From assembly GCA_036676355.1 (NCBI GenBank), contig JAKFDA010000016.1, positions 1 to 64,000 of the forward strand: 64,000 bases of DNA, read 5' to 3'. The position numbers and the translations under genes are program-made. Under the pieces are notes generated by a model. That model did not search any database. It had not been told where the DNA came from and was given only the letters and a program-made list of their open reading frames with translations. This document shows, piece by piece, positions 43,140 to 52,173 of the stretch; within the stretch, counting starts at the first letter, position 1; each line of letters starts with the position of its first letter. Source of the stretch: ZC4RG42 sp036676355. GTDB lineage: Bacteria; Pseudomonadota; Gammaproteobacteria; Burkholderiales; SG8-39.

Positions 43140-43478
43140 GTGGAAGACACTCAAGAAAAGAAGCTGAAAGACCTGGCCCTGCTGGTTTATGTGCTGCAGG
43201 CTGTCGGATTATTTATCGGTCTGACCTGGATCGCGGCGGTGATCGTCAACTACGTCAAGCGCGAAGATGTCCGCGGCACTTGGCTGGAATCGCATTTCGA
43301 TTGGCAAATCAAAACGTTCTGGGTAGGGCTGGCGGGTTTTATTGTCGGCTGGATCACTTTTTTCATCTTCATCGGCTGGCTCATCCTGGTTGCCGTCGGT
43401 GTGTGGGGCATTTATCGCATTGTGAAGGGCTGGCTCGCGCTCAATGATCGGCAGCCGCTTCCTTCGACGCTGATCTGA
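43140..43478 (+). CDS. small membrane protein, paralogue 1 (DUF4870-like)
   Basis: A 112-residue protein with three hydrophobic helices: LALLVYVLQAVGLFIGLTWI, TFWVGLAGFIVGWITFFIF, LILVAVGVWGIYRIVKGW. Between helices 1 and 2 is NYVKREDVRGTWLESHFDWQ, also found with few changes in the next gene. GTG start with GGAGAG upstream. Function unknown. Confidence 0.75.
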   Translation: MEDTQEKKLKDLALLVYVLQAVGLFIGLTWIAAVIVNYVKREDVRGTWLESHFDWQIKTFWVGLAGFIVGWITFFIFIGWLILVAVGVWGIYRIVKGWLALNDRQPLPSTLI

Positions 43479-43500
43479 CACCGGACGCAGGGGAAATCGG

Positions 43501-43923
43501 ATGGCTGAGCAACGAGATGTGGTGACGGTAGATAGTGAAGGGCGTATCGAGCCGATGTCGTCGGTCGTCACGATTGCAGCGATCGTTTACGCGCTGCATA
43601 GCTTCGCCATTGTCGTCGGCGTAGTCGGCGCAGCAACCGTGCTCGGCAGCTTTCTGGGCAGTATTCCGTCCATTGCCGCGGTGATCCTGAACTACGTCAA
43701 GCGCGGCGATGCACGCGGCACCTGGGCCGAGTCGCACTATCGCTGGCAGATTCGCACCTTCTGGTATGCGTTATTGTGGGCAGCGATCGGAACGATTCTC
43801 GTGGTCACGATCGTCGGCGCGGTGATCGGGTTTCCGGTATTGATCGCGTTGACGTTCTGGCTGATCTATCGAATTGCGCGCGGCTGGCTGCGGCTGGGCG
43901 ATCACAAACCCATGTACGTCTGA
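43501..43923 (+). CDS. small membrane protein, paralogue 2 (DUF4870-like)
   Basis: A 140-residue paralogue of the preceding protein with a longer N-terminus. Shared core: NYVKRGDARGTWAESHYRWQ then IRTFW, and a C-terminal LIYRIARGWLRL. Its stop overlaps the start of the lytic transglycosylase, so the three genes are probably cotranscribed. Confidence 0.75.
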   Translation: MAEQRDVVTVDSEGRIEPMSSVVTIAAIVYALHSFAIVVGVVGAATVLGSFLGSIPSIAAVILNYVKRGDARGTWAESHYRWQIRTFWYALLWAAIGTILVVTIVGAVIGFPVLIALTFWLIYRIARGWLRLGDHKPMYV

Positions 43924-44594
43924 TGAAAGCACTCACGACAATCCGCCTCGTATTGGTAGTAGCAACGGCATTGTCGTGCGCTGCTGTGCAGGCGGACGTC
44001 TACTCCATGATCGACGCCGACGGGCGGGTGCGCTTTTCCAACGTGCCGGACGATTCGCGCTACAAGCTGTATATGCGCGAACAGAGCACGCCTGCCGGCA
44101 AAGCCGGCCGCGTGCGCGCGACGCTCGACAAACGTTTACCGGGCGGCGGCCTTTTCGTAAATCCGACCCTGCAGCGTCGCCCGTATCACGAGCACGTCCT
44201 TGCCGCGGCGAAAGCGAATGATCTCGATCCGGCGTTGATCCATGCCGTCATCAGGGCCGAATCCAATTACAGTCCGATGGCGCTGTCGCCCAAGGGCGCG
44301 ATCGGGCTGATGCAGGTCATGCCGACCACCGGCGCGCGTTTTGGTGTCACGGCAAAAGCGTTGCGTCAGCCGGACACGAATATCCGCATCGGCACGCAAT
44401 ATCTCGCCTGGCTGCTGGATCGCTTCGACGGCGATGTCGAGCTTGCGCTGGCGGGCTATAACGCTGGGGAAAACGCGGTGCTTCGCCATGGCCAGCGTAT
44501 TCCCCCCTACGCCGAAACGCGCGCTTACGTGCCGCGTGTGCTTGGCTATTACGAGCAGTTGCGCGGCAAGCGCTACGTGACCGCCAGGCGCTGA
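43923..44594 (+). CDS. lytic transglycosylase (SLT) with DUF4124-like N-terminus
   Basis: A 223-residue secreted enzyme that cuts peptidoglycan between MurNAc and GlcNAc. A signal peptide ends near VQA. DVYSMIDADGRVRFSNVPDD forms a DUF4124-like domain. The SLT domain has the catalytic Glu113 in RAESNYSPMALSPKGAIGLM, followed by GTQYLAWLLDRFDG and ALAGYNAGENAV. The Tyr-rich end (YVPRVLGYYEQL) is typical of this group. Confidence 0.92.
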   Translation: MKALTTIRLVLVVATALSCAAVQADVYSMIDADGRVRFSNVPDDSRYKLYMREQSTPAGKAGRVRATLDKRLPGGGLFVNPTLQRRPYHEHVLAAAKANDLDPALIHAVIRAESNYSPMALSPKGAIGLMQVMPTTGARFGVTAKALRQPDTNIRIGTQYLAWLLDRFDGDVELALAGYNAGENAVLRHGQRIPPYAETRAYVPRVLGYYEQLRGKRYVTARR

Positions 44595-44609
44595 GCCCGC
44601 GCGGCAGTC

Positions 44610-46049
44610 TCAGCGACCCGCGCGTTCGCGTGTCGGTCCGACATATTCGTGCAGCCACTTCAACAATGCATCCTGTGCCGGCTGGCTGGCGGCTGCATTG
44701 GGGTGGTTGACGATGAACGCGAATGCCAGTCGGCGACCCTCATTGGTATGGACATAGCCGGCGATGCTGCGCACATCGGCTAGCGACCCCGTTTTCACAT
44801 GCGCCTGACCGGCGACGGAATCTTCGCGCAATCGCTGACGCATGGTGCCGTCGGCAGCGACCAACGGCAGGGAGGCGATGAATTCCGGCATGACGGGACT
44901 GCGATAGGCGGCGACCAATAATTCGGTCAGGTTCGTCGCGCTGATACGCGCGATGCGCGACAGTCCCGACCCGTTTTCGAGCAGCAACTCCGGCATGTCG
45001 AGTCCGCGTTGCGCCAGCCAGGCGCGGATCAATTGCGCCGACGCTTCGTAGCGACCGGGGGCCTGCCATTTCTCCGCCGAGAGCGTCAGGAAGATCTGGC
45101 GTGCAATGATGTTGCTGCTGTACTTGTTCATGTCGCGTACGACTTCGGCGGCAGTCGCCGATTCCACCGTGGCGAATGGGTCGCCGGGCGGCGCAAGGCC
45201 CTCGCGAACCGATCCCGCCAGGCTGCCGCCCAGTTCCTGCCACATTGCGTGGAACATTCCCCACGCGTACTTCGGGCCCGACAGCAGCGACAGCGCCCAA
45301 TAGCGCTCGCCGCAACTGGCGGGCATCGTGCCGCTGAAGCGCACGCTCACGCCGTCGCTTTCCTCGGCCACCAGCCGGGTCAGTCCGGCGCGCCAATCGC
45401 CGCAGTCGCCGTCGATCGCCACGACGTTGCTTTCGAGTTTCAGTTGCGCCAGCGGTGGCTGGGGAAAGATACTCACCTGACCGGTCATCGCGTCCGGCGC
45501 GAAGCCGAAGCGCACGGTTTTGAAGTTGAGCAGCAGCGCATCGGCGCCGACGTTGTACGGTCGCAGCGGCTCATTGTCGAACTCGGCGGCATCGTGCGGG
45601 CCCGGATCGAAGTAGCTGCGATCGAGCACCAGATCGCCGCGAATTTCACGCAGTCCGCGCGCACGCAGGGTGTGCAGCAGCAGCCAGAATCGTTCGACGG
45701 TGAGCTTCGGATCGCCGTAACCCTTGACGATCAGGTCGCCCTCCAACATGCCATCCTTGAGCGGACCGCCCAGATAGACTTCGGTGCGCCAGGTATAGGC
45801 GGGGCCGAGCAGTTCGAGCGCCGCGAACGCGGTCACCAGCTTCATCACCGAGGCCGGGTTCATGGCTCGATCGGCGTTGACCGCGAGCAGCGGTCTGCGC
45901 GCGGTCACATCCTGCACAGTCAGCGCGACGTCGGAGGCGGGAATGCCGGTACGCGCCAGCGCCTGGGCGACCGGTACGGGGAGCTTCGCATACGCCGCGA
46001 TCGGCATCAGACACAACAACACCAGCGCGGCGACGAAGCGACGAATCAT
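44610..46049 (-). CDS. dacB: D-alanyl-D-alanine carboxypeptidase/endopeptidase (PBP4)
   Basis: A 479-residue periplasmic penicillin-binding protein that trims and cuts peptidoglycan peptides. Signal peptide MIRRFVAALVLLCLMPIAAY. Catalytic motifs: S67-V-M-K70 (NPASVMKLVTA), SSN in DMNKYSSNIIARQ, and KTG at 419-421 (HVKTGSLADVRSIAGYV). The ATG at 46049 is chosen over 46088 because it begins the signal peptide. It converges on the lytic transglycosylase gene. Confidence 0.94.
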   Translation of the reverse strand: MIRRFVAALVLLCLMPIAAYAKLPVPVAQALARTGIPASDVALTVQDVTARRPLLAVNADRAMNPASVMKLVTAFAALELLGPAYTWRTEVYLGGPLKDGMLEGDLIVKGYGDPKLTVERFWLLLHTLRARGLREIRGDLVLDRSYFDPGPHDAAEFDNEPLRPYNVGADALLLNFKTVRFGFAPDAMTGQVSIFPQPPLAQLKLESNVVAIDGDCGDWRAGLTRLVAEESDGVSVRFSGTMPASCGERYWALSLLSGPKYAWGMFHAMWQELGGSLAGSVREGLAPPGDPFATVESATAAEVVRDMNKYSSNIIARQIFLTLSAEKWQAPGRYEASAQLIRAWLAQRGLDMPELLLENGSGLSRIARISATNLTELLVAAYRSPVMPEFIASLPLVAADGTMRQRLREDSVAGQAHVKTGSLADVRSIAGYVHTNEGRRLAFAFIVNHPNAAASQPAQDALLKWLHEYVGPTRERAGR

Positions 46050-46110
46050 GAGAGTGCGAATCGTGGGAGGTGGCTTGAAGTATGCCACCGGCGCCGGCGT
46101 GCACGACGCG

Positions 46111-46419
46111 TTAGCGCAACAGCTGACACTCCAGCTCGCGTAACCGGTGCTCCAGCGTTTCGATGCGATCGAGAAAAGTCAGCGCGAGAACGAGGCCGTT
46201 GCTGTCCAGATCGAAATCGCGTTGCAGACGCGCTGCCTGCCGCGCCTTGACGATGCAGCGCGCGCTGAACAACAAATCGTCGGCTTGACGGTGCGCTTCG
46301 AAGACGCCGAATTCGACGAGTTCGACAATCTGCCTTTGCGCCAATCCCGACGCCCGGGTCAGTTCGTCGAGTGCGATCAAGGTATCGTCATCGAGAAAAT
46401 AGAGTGGCGCGGATGTCAT
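46111..46419 (-). CDS. cbpM: chaperone modulator CbpM
   Basis: A 102-residue MerR-like helical protein (LDELTRASGLAQRQIVELVE, FGVFEAH) that in E. coli binds CbpA and blocks its co-chaperone and DNA-binding activities. The C-terminal coiled coil is TFLDRIETLEHRLRELECQL. The start overlaps the cbpA stop by four bases; the pairing with cbpA confirms the call. Confidence 0.88.
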   Translation of the reverse strand: MTSAPLYFLDDDTLIALDELTRASGLAQRQIVELVEFGVFEAHRQADDLLFSARCIVKARQAARLQRDFDLDSNGLVLALTFLDRIETLEHRLRELECQLLR

Positions 46420-47330
46420 GCAACTCCTCCACGATCGGCGCGCGGATTGAAATCCGAGATGTTGCGCAGCTCCTCGTACAGCGTTTTCTCGCGCTCGGAC
46501 AGCTTGGCCGGCGTGACGATCTGCAGCACGCAATAGAGATCGCCGGCGCCGCTGCCCGGTTTGGGCAGGCCTTTGCCGGTCAGTCGCAGCTTCTGGCCCG
46601 AACGGCTGCCGGGGCGAATGTTCAGGTTGACGCGGCCGCCCAGCGTCGGCACTTCGATCTGGGCGCCGAGTACCGCCTCCCACGGCGCAACGGGTAGTTC
46701 GAGGTAAAGATCGTGCCCCGCCGGCCGGAATAAGGGATGCGGGCGCAGCTTGATATTGAGATAGAGATCGCCGGCCGGGCCGCCGCCGATTCCGGCGCCG
46801 CCCTTGCCCGGCACACGCAATCGCTGACCGTCCACCGCGCCTTTGGGTACGCGCACGCGTGTTTTCCCGCTCGCCCCCGGTCCCGGCAGATTCAGCTCCA
46901 CTTCGGTGCCGCGTGCGGCGTCTTCCAGCGTGAGCGTGGCCGTCGCCTCGTAATCCTGTCCCGGCATCTTGAAGCCGCGCCCGGCATGCGCGCCGCCCGA
47001 TCGTCTGCTGTAGCCGCCGAAGTGCGCGAACAGGTCGCCCAGATCGAAGTCCTCGAAGCCTTCGCGACCGAAGCGTGTTTCCCAGTCCTGCGACGGGCGA
47101 AAGTCTTCGCCGGGCCGATAGCTGCCCAACTGGTCGTAGGCGGCACGCTTTTCGGTGTCGGACAGGGTCTGGTAGGCCTCGGATACGTCCTTGAACTTGT
47201 CTTCGGCGCCGGCCTCCTTGGACACGTCGGGGTGGTATTTGCGCGCCAGCTTGCGATAGGCCTTCTTGATGTCGGCCTCGCTCGCACCGCGCTCGACCCC
47301 CAGAATGGCGTAGTAGTCCTTGTATTTCAT
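46416..47330 (-). CDS. cbpA: curved DNA-binding DnaJ-family protein CbpA
   Basis: A 304-residue DnaJ-like co-chaperone. The J domain has KYHPDVSKEAGAEDKFKDVS with the HPD motif, then a Gly/Phe linker (YSRRSGGAHAGRGF), then two C-terminal peptide-binding domains. It lacks the zinc-finger domain of DnaJ, as expected for CbpA. The ATG at 47330 (MKYKDYYAILGVERGAS) is the family start. It overlaps cbpM. Confidence 0.92.
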   Translation of the reverse strand: MKYKDYYAILGVERGASEADIKKAYRKLARKYHPDVSKEAGAEDKFKDVSEAYQTLSDTEKRAAYDQLGSYRPGEDFRPSQDWETRFGREGFEDFDLGDLFAHFGGYSRRSGGAHAGRGFKMPGQDYEATATLTLEDAARGTEVELNLPGPGASGKTRVRVPKGAVDGQRLRVPGKGGAGIGGGPAGDLYLNIKLRPHPLFRPAGHDLYLELPVAPWEAVLGAQIEVPTLGGRVNLNIRPGSRSGQKLRLTGKGLPKPGSGAGDLYCVLQIVTPAKLSEREKTLYEELRNISDFNPRADRGGVA

Positions 47331-47441
47331 GGCAGCGCGCAATAATGGTCAGCGATCATCATAGCTACGAACATGCGCGCGCTTGCGGCGTTTATCAAGG
47401 CCAGCGGCAGGCGTGATTTACGGCGGGCTGCAGAGGTTCTG

Positions 47442-47473
47442 AAAAACAAAAGGCCGGAAACAAGTCCGGCCTT
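47442..47473 (-). terminator. terminator for the small 47581-47709 gene
   Basis: Read on the minus strand, AAGGCCGGA / TCCGGCCTT with a six-base loop is followed by TTGTTTTTC. It lies about 110 bases downstream of the 42-residue gene and upstream of cbpA, so it isolates the two. Confidence 0.8.
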
Positions 47474-47580
47474 CAGGAGGTATTCCGTCCGCTCGAATGC
47501 GGTCGGATGAGTGGTTGATATCGGCTTGCTGCCATTCGACCTTGCGTCGGGGGAGTTGGCCCCTTCGACAGATCGAAACT

Positions 47581-47709
47581 TCAGGCCGCAAGGTTCACCT
47601 TGGGGCGGTTAATCAGCGCGTGACCCAGGCCATTACCGGCGGCGAGCACCAGACCGTACACCACAGTTGCGATACCGGCCGCTTGCAGCACGAGAGATAC
47701 GATGTCCAT
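47581..47709 (-). CDS. 42-residue single-helix membrane protein
   Basis: A very small gene. AAGGAG lies six bases upstream of the ATG, and a terminator follows. The product begins MDIVSLVLQAAGIATVVYGL and continues VLAAGNGLGHALINRPKVNL. Residues 1-24 form one membrane helix and the C-terminus is polar and basic. It resembles other small membrane peptides in size and form, but no family was recognised. The clean ribosome binding site and terminator support expression. Confidence 0.65.
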   Translation of the reverse strand: MDIVSLVLQAAGIATVVYGLVLAAGNGLGHALINRPKVNLAA

Positions 47710-47847
47710 TTTTCGCTCCTTGTAAGGCAGCACCGTGCTGCCATGGAACGCATTCTGGACGTATGACTTGTGCGCTGCAAAATGAATTATTGCATCGCAC
47801 CATAAGTAAGCCGTATCTTCGCAACTTATGACGTTTTTTAGAACGTG

Positions 47848-48138
47848 TTAACGTTGGTCGCGAATCACTTCGCCTTCAATGACGCGACCGTTCGATCCCG
47901 GGGGGCTTTGTCCGAAGGCATAGCCGGCCGCGGCCTGCTCGCGCATGCGCTTGCGCAAGTCGCGGGTTTTCCACCACAAGCGGCCCCAGATGAGCAGACC
48001 GACCGTCAGAGCGGTGGCGAAGAGCAGCGCGGAGAACATCAGCGCCACGATCAGCAGCACGGCGCCCACTGCAAATGTCAGGATTTTGGTCAAAACGCTC
48101 GGCGTGTTGCCGGTCAGGCCCAATCGCTGTTCGTTCAT
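47848..48138 (-). CDS. small membrane protein
   Basis: A 96-residue hypothetical protein. One long hydrophobic stretch or two short helices (ILTFAVGAVLLIVALMFSAL, LFATALTVGLLIWGRLWW) is followed by a basic segment KTRDLRKRMREQ and a polar tail. GGAAACG precedes the ATG. Function unknown. Confidence 0.68.
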   Translation of the reverse strand: MNEQRLGLTGNTPSVLTKILTFAVGAVLLIVALMFSALLFATALTVGLLIWGRLWWKTRDLRKRMREQAAAGYAFGQSPPGSNGRVIEGEVIRDQR

Positions 48139-48260
48139 TCGTATCGTTTCCTTTTACGCCTCGGTCGGCGCGTGTCGGTGTCGGAATTGTACGGAGTTGG
48201 TGGCGCCTAAACGGATTCGGTTCCCTGCGGACGACGCCAAGCCGTTCCCGATGCGATTAG

Positions 48261-49745
48261 TCAGCCGGCTGTTGTTGTCCACAGATCGGCGGCTTGCGGA
48301 TACAGACGCGATAGCAGTTCGCGCATCGCCGCAGTGACTGTAGGTCGCAGCTCGCGCTCCAGTTCATCGCATGTCGCCCGGTCGGCGGCGCGTTGCCGCG
48401 CCAGGCCGAGCGCATCGCGGTGCGCCTCGGCAACCTCGTCGACGAGCGATCGCCAGTGCGGCGGATATTCGCCCGTCACCCAGTCGCCGCGTCCGCGTCC
48501 GAAATGCGCAACCGCCAGATAGCGCAACAGCGCCATGGCAAAGCACTCGTTCAGGAATTCGGCCGACCAGCCGACCGTGCCGCTTTCCGTGCCGCGCGCC
48601 AGGTTGTAGGCGCGTGCGACGCCACCCGCGCCGAGTGCGCCCAGGATGCCGCCGAGCAGCGCGCCGGCGCCGAAAGTGAATCCACCGGCGGCCAGATCCG
48701 CCGTAAGTCCACCCAGTGCGCCCGATGCCAGCCCGCCGATCACGCCCGATTTGCCCACATCCGCCGGGCGCGTCATGCTGAACTGCTCGGCCATGCGCGC
48801 GTGTATTTCATCGGCGGCGTGGCCCGATAGCCCATGCAGCGCAATCAACTCGTCGGTGGCGTCACGCACTGCGTCGTCGAGATGTGTTGCGAGCGTCTGC
48901 ATGGCGCGCTCGGCGACCGGATCGAGGCGCTCATTGCCGATAAAAAGCGAGTTGAGCCAACGTCCCGCCTGGTCTTTAAGACTCGACGGCGGCAATGCTT
49001 CGCGATCGGTTGCCGTGATCGCAAGCTGGGCGCTCAATACGCGCGCCGATCCATCGAATACGTCCAGATTGCGTGAGCGCCACGCGGCGCGCAGACGGGC
49101 GAAAGCATCATGCTGCGTTTGCGGCAGCACCTTCCCTACGGCTTGCAGCAATTCGTCCTCCTGCGTCCAGCAGCGCGCGAAGGCATCGAGCGTCAGCGCG
49201 CCGCGCACGCAGGGAAACTGCGCGAGATGGGCGCGCCATGCGGCTTCGTCCGCGTTTTCCTGTGCAAGTGCGCGCGGCGGGCCGGTCTGGTTGAGGAGCA
49301 GCAATACCGGCTTGTCGAGCCAGCCGAGGATTTGCATTTCGATTTCGACATAGCCGGCCGATGCAGGCTCTTCGGCGGCACTGACGAGATAAAGGATTAC
49401 GTCGCTTTGATCGCGCGCCGCGCGAATCGCCTGCTGGCTGCTGTAGAACGGCCGGTCGACGATGCGATCCCATACCTGGGTCAGCAGCCAGCCGAGCGGG
49501 TTTTCGCTTTTGCGCAGGCGCTTGAGCAGTCGCGCACTGTCGCCGAAGCCGGGCGTGTCCCACAACAGCAGCACGTCGCCTTCGGGCGTATCGATCAGAC
49601 GTTGCGCTTCGGCGAGATCGGTGACGTGGGGTTGATCGCGCACTTCGCCGATGTCCTGCCGAAGCAGCGTGCGCGCAAGCGTGGTCTTGCCGACATTCGT
49701 GTGCGAGACGAGACTGAGTTGAATCGTCGAGGGCGTGCCTGGCAT
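48261..49745 (-). CDS. DUF3482 GTPase-like protein
   Basis: A 494-residue GTPase. G1 motif SHTNVGKTTLART near residue 15, G3 WDTPGFGDS, and a G4-like LLLLNQTGPP. The C-terminal half has a Gly/Ala-rich hydrophobic segment (SGVIGGLASGALGGLTADLA, GAGALLGGILGALGAGGVA), which suggests membrane insertion. The start MPGTPSTIQLS at 49745 lies four bases after the DUF2868 stop. The two genes occur together in Betaproteobacteria; the role of the pair is not known. Confidence 0.85.
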   Translation of the reverse strand: MPGTPSTIQLSLVSHTNVGKTTLARTLLRQDIGEVRDQPHVTDLAEAQRLIDTPEGDVLLLWDTPGFGDSARLLKRLRKSENPLGWLLTQVWDRIVDRPFYSSQQAIRAARDQSDVILYLVSAAEEPASAGYVEIEMQILGWLDKPVLLLLNQTGPPRALAQENADEAAWRAHLAQFPCVRGALTLDAFARCWTQEDELLQAVGKVLPQTQHDAFARLRAAWRSRNLDVFDGSARVLSAQLAITATDREALPPSSLKDQAGRWLNSLFIGNERLDPVAERAMQTLATHLDDAVRDATDELIALHGLSGHAADEIHARMAEQFSMTRPADVGKSGVIGGLASGALGGLTADLAAGGFTFGAGALLGGILGALGAGGVARAYNLARGTESGTVGWSAEFLNECFAMALLRYLAVAHFGRGRGDWVTGEYPPHWRSLVDEVAEAHRDALGLARQRAADRATCDELERELRPTVTAAMRELLSRLYPQAADLWTTTAG

Positions 49746-49749
49746 CGGC

Positions 49750-51291
49750 TCAGCCCGTCGCCGGTTGCCACACGGCGTTGCGCAGACGCTCGGCGTTCTC
49801 CGTGCCGCTCGCGGAAGTATTCGACTGACCAAGGTCGACGAAACAGGCGGTCATTCCATGCGCGGCAACGAAGTTGCGCCAGATGTCACGTCGTTCGGCC
49901 AGACGGCTGTCGCCCGATGCGGCCATGCGTGCGGCATAGGGCCGCTCATCCACCAGCGCCAGCAGGCGTGTGTGACGTTGCGATCGCTGCAGCCGGTCGC
50001 GCGCCCCGGCGATGACGACGCCGTGGTTTTCGTCCTCCGGTGTCGCTGCGAGGTTGAACAGCAGCGCAATAATGTCCGCGCTGTCATCGCCGCGTTCGGC
50101 CAGTTGCTGCAGGAAGCGTTCTTCCTCGCCGTAACGCGTGCCGGCATGCAACGTAATGACGAGCGATTCGCCGAATGCGTTCGACAGCAGCCGCCGCAGT
50201 GCCGCAGTGGCGCCGCCGAACGGTTCGTATGCATAGGGCATCACGGCGGCGACAGCGTGTCCGCCTTCGATGGCGCCGAATGCCGAGCGGTAATAGATGA
50301 TCAGCGACGGCGGAACGGAGACATGCAGCGTGTGACGCACGATTGCCGCGCTCTGCATGAAGGCCAGCGCCAGCCGCGGCAGCACGACGAGGAGAACGGT
50401 GGTTGCGGCGAGCAGATGAATCCAGGGCGCGGCACCTTCGCCGCCGACGCCGTCGACGATCCGGATGGCTGCGATGTGCGCCTGGTCCGGAATCGCGATC
50501 CCGGTCAGCGCGGATGCGGGAGCGTAGATCAGCGAAAGAATCGCCTGCACCTGCCCGGCACCGAGAAAGGTGCTTTCCCACCCGGCACGGTAATCCAGCA
50601 CGACGCCGCGCAAGTACAACCCCACGATCAGACCGATCCCGACGGCGGCGGCGCACAGATGCAGCAAGCGCACGGTCCGTGCAATCCACAGCGGTTTGGT
50701 CGCCGTGGCCCATTCGCCGAGGAAGCGTCCGAGCGCTTCGGCGAGCACTGCGTTGAAGGCAGCCGATTTTGCGATCAAGCGCTTGATGCGGCCTGACGCC
50801 GCCGTGACGAGCAGGCCTGCGAGAGAGGGCGGGCGGCGTATTTTGCGCGTGAGTGATCTGACGCCGTTGATCGCCACGAAAACATAGGCGGCGAGGTTCC
50901 ACAAAATCAGACCGAGCAACGGCAGGGCGAGAACGTCGACCCTGCGGCTGCCGTCCAGCGCCGAGAGCGAAAACCCCATGAGCAGACTCGCCAGAATCAG
51001 CAGACCGCCCGCCAGTGTCGTGCCACGCTGGGCGAGCACGGCTTCGACGAACGGATACCGGGTCACCACCTGCCGCAGAAGAATGTCGGCGCGCGCCGAG
51101 AGCATGCGCAACGCTTTTGCGTCGAGCGGACCGCCCGCGGCGATTGATTTGTCTGCGCTGCCGCGCAGCGCCGCTTTCGTCGCCGCGGCGCGATCCGCCG
51201 GCGGAATCAACGTACCGGCGCGATCGGACTCCTCGATCGCCTTGATCATCAGCACGTTACGGAGTGCGTTTTCTCGCATGAATCGCGACAT
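49750..51291 (-). CDS. DUF2868 membrane protein
   Basis: A 513-residue inner-membrane protein with about four to six hydrophobic segments (GGLLILASLLMGFSLSAL, VLALPLLGLILWNLAAYVFV, LLHLCAAAVGIGLIVGLYLR, LLAATTVLLVVLPRLALAFM) and a C-terminal soluble domain (ITLHAGTRYGEEERFLQQL). It begins MSRFMRENALRNVLMIKAIE, as in the DUF2868 family. It is upstream of the DUF3482 GTPase with a four-base gap, so the two are one operon. Confidence 0.83.
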   Translation of the reverse strand: MSRFMRENALRNVLMIKAIEESDRAGTLIPPADRAAATKAALRGSADKSIAAGGPLDAKALRMLSARADILLRQVVTRYPFVEAVLAQRGTTLAGGLLILASLLMGFSLSALDGSRRVDVLALPLLGLILWNLAAYVFVAINGVRSLTRKIRRPPSLAGLLVTAASGRIKRLIAKSAAFNAVLAEALGRFLGEWATATKPLWIARTVRLLHLCAAAVGIGLIVGLYLRGVVLDYRAGWESTFLGAGQVQAILSLIYAPASALTGIAIPDQAHIAAIRIVDGVGGEGAAPWIHLLAATTVLLVVLPRLALAFMQSAAIVRHTLHVSVPPSLIIYYRSAFGAIEGGHAVAAVMPYAYEPFGGATAALRRLLSNAFGESLVITLHAGTRYGEEERFLQQLAERGDDSADIIALLFNLAATPEDENHGVVIAGARDRLQRSQRHTRLLALVDERPYAARMAASGDSRLAERRDIWRNFVAAHGMTACFVDLGQSNTSASGTENAERLRNAVWQPATG

Positions 51292-51446
51292 GAGCGCGAT
51301 CGTGCCGCGCCGGTTGTGTTCCCGCTGACGATTATGGCGGTCTTTTCGCGCCGGCGGCACGATTGCTTCGTCGCTCTATGGTTTGAGCTTTCATCTCCAC
51401 GCCAGTCCACAGTCAGCATACGTGGCCGATGATCCTCCCGGCGACG

Positions 51447-52118
51447 TCAGGCCGGCGTGGTCGCCGATTCCATGGCAGACAGCGACGCCACCAGATCGGC
51501 GAAACGCTCTCCTTGTACGACGACATGTTCGCGAAGTTGCTGTGATGCTTGTTCCCCATCGCCCGATTTGATTGCTTCAATGATTGCCGCATGTTCGGCG
51601 AACGAATTGCTCATCCGGTTCCGAACTCGCAATTGCAGCCTTCGGTACGGACGTAAACGCCGCTGCAGCGCGATGGACTGTTCTTCCAGGAAGCTGTTAT
51701 GGCTGGCCGCGTAGATCGCCTGATGCAGCGTTTCATTGCAGCGGTAGTACAGATCGGAGTCGCTTTGACGATGCGCCCGTTCGCATGCCGCATGCGCATC
51801 GTTCAGCTTTTTGAGGTCCGCCTCTGTCATGCGCCGCGACGCGAGGCGCGCGCACATGGCTTCAAGTTCGGCCATTACTTCGAACATTTCCCAAAGCCGC
51901 TGCGGTCCTACTTTCGCAACAATCGCGCCGCGCCGCGGCCGCAGTTCGATCAACCCCATCGGCGCGAGTTGAATCAGCGCCTCGCGGACCGGGGTGCGCG
52001 ATACGCCGAATTCTTCGGCCAACACGACCTCGTCGAGCTTGCTTCCCGGGGCGTACACCCCAGTGGCAATCTTCTCTTCAATGGCTTCCGCGAGCAGGTC
52101 TGAGCGCTTCGATGACAC
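51447..52118 (-). CDS. GntR-family (FCD) regulator, probable repressor of the malonate operon
   Basis: A 223-residue regulator. The N-terminal winged helix-turn-helix includes KLDEVVLAEEFGVSRTPVRE and LIELRPRRGAIVAKV. The C-terminal all-helical FCD ligand domain has metal-binding-type His residues (SDLYYRCNETLHQAIYAASH, MSNSFAEHAAIIEAIKSGDG). It is divergent from the TRAP-mdc operon. GntR-type MdcY/MatR proteins repress malonate genes in other bacteria, so the same is inferred here, with malonate or malonyl-CoA as probable effector. Confidence 0.85.
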   Translation of the reverse strand: MSSKRSDLLAEAIEEKIATGVYAPGSKLDEVVLAEEFGVSRTPVREALIQLAPMGLIELRPRRGAIVAKVGPQRLWEMFEVMAELEAMCARLASRRMTEADLKKLNDAHAACERAHRQSDSDLYYRCNETLHQAIYAASHNSFLEEQSIALQRRLRPYRRLQLRVRNRMSNSFAEHAAIIEAIKSGDGEQASQQLREHVVVQGERFADLVASLSAMESATTPA

Positions 52119-52173
52119 AGGGGTCCCTCCAGTGACCTTGATAGTACAAAAATCGATTCAACAAATGTAATCG

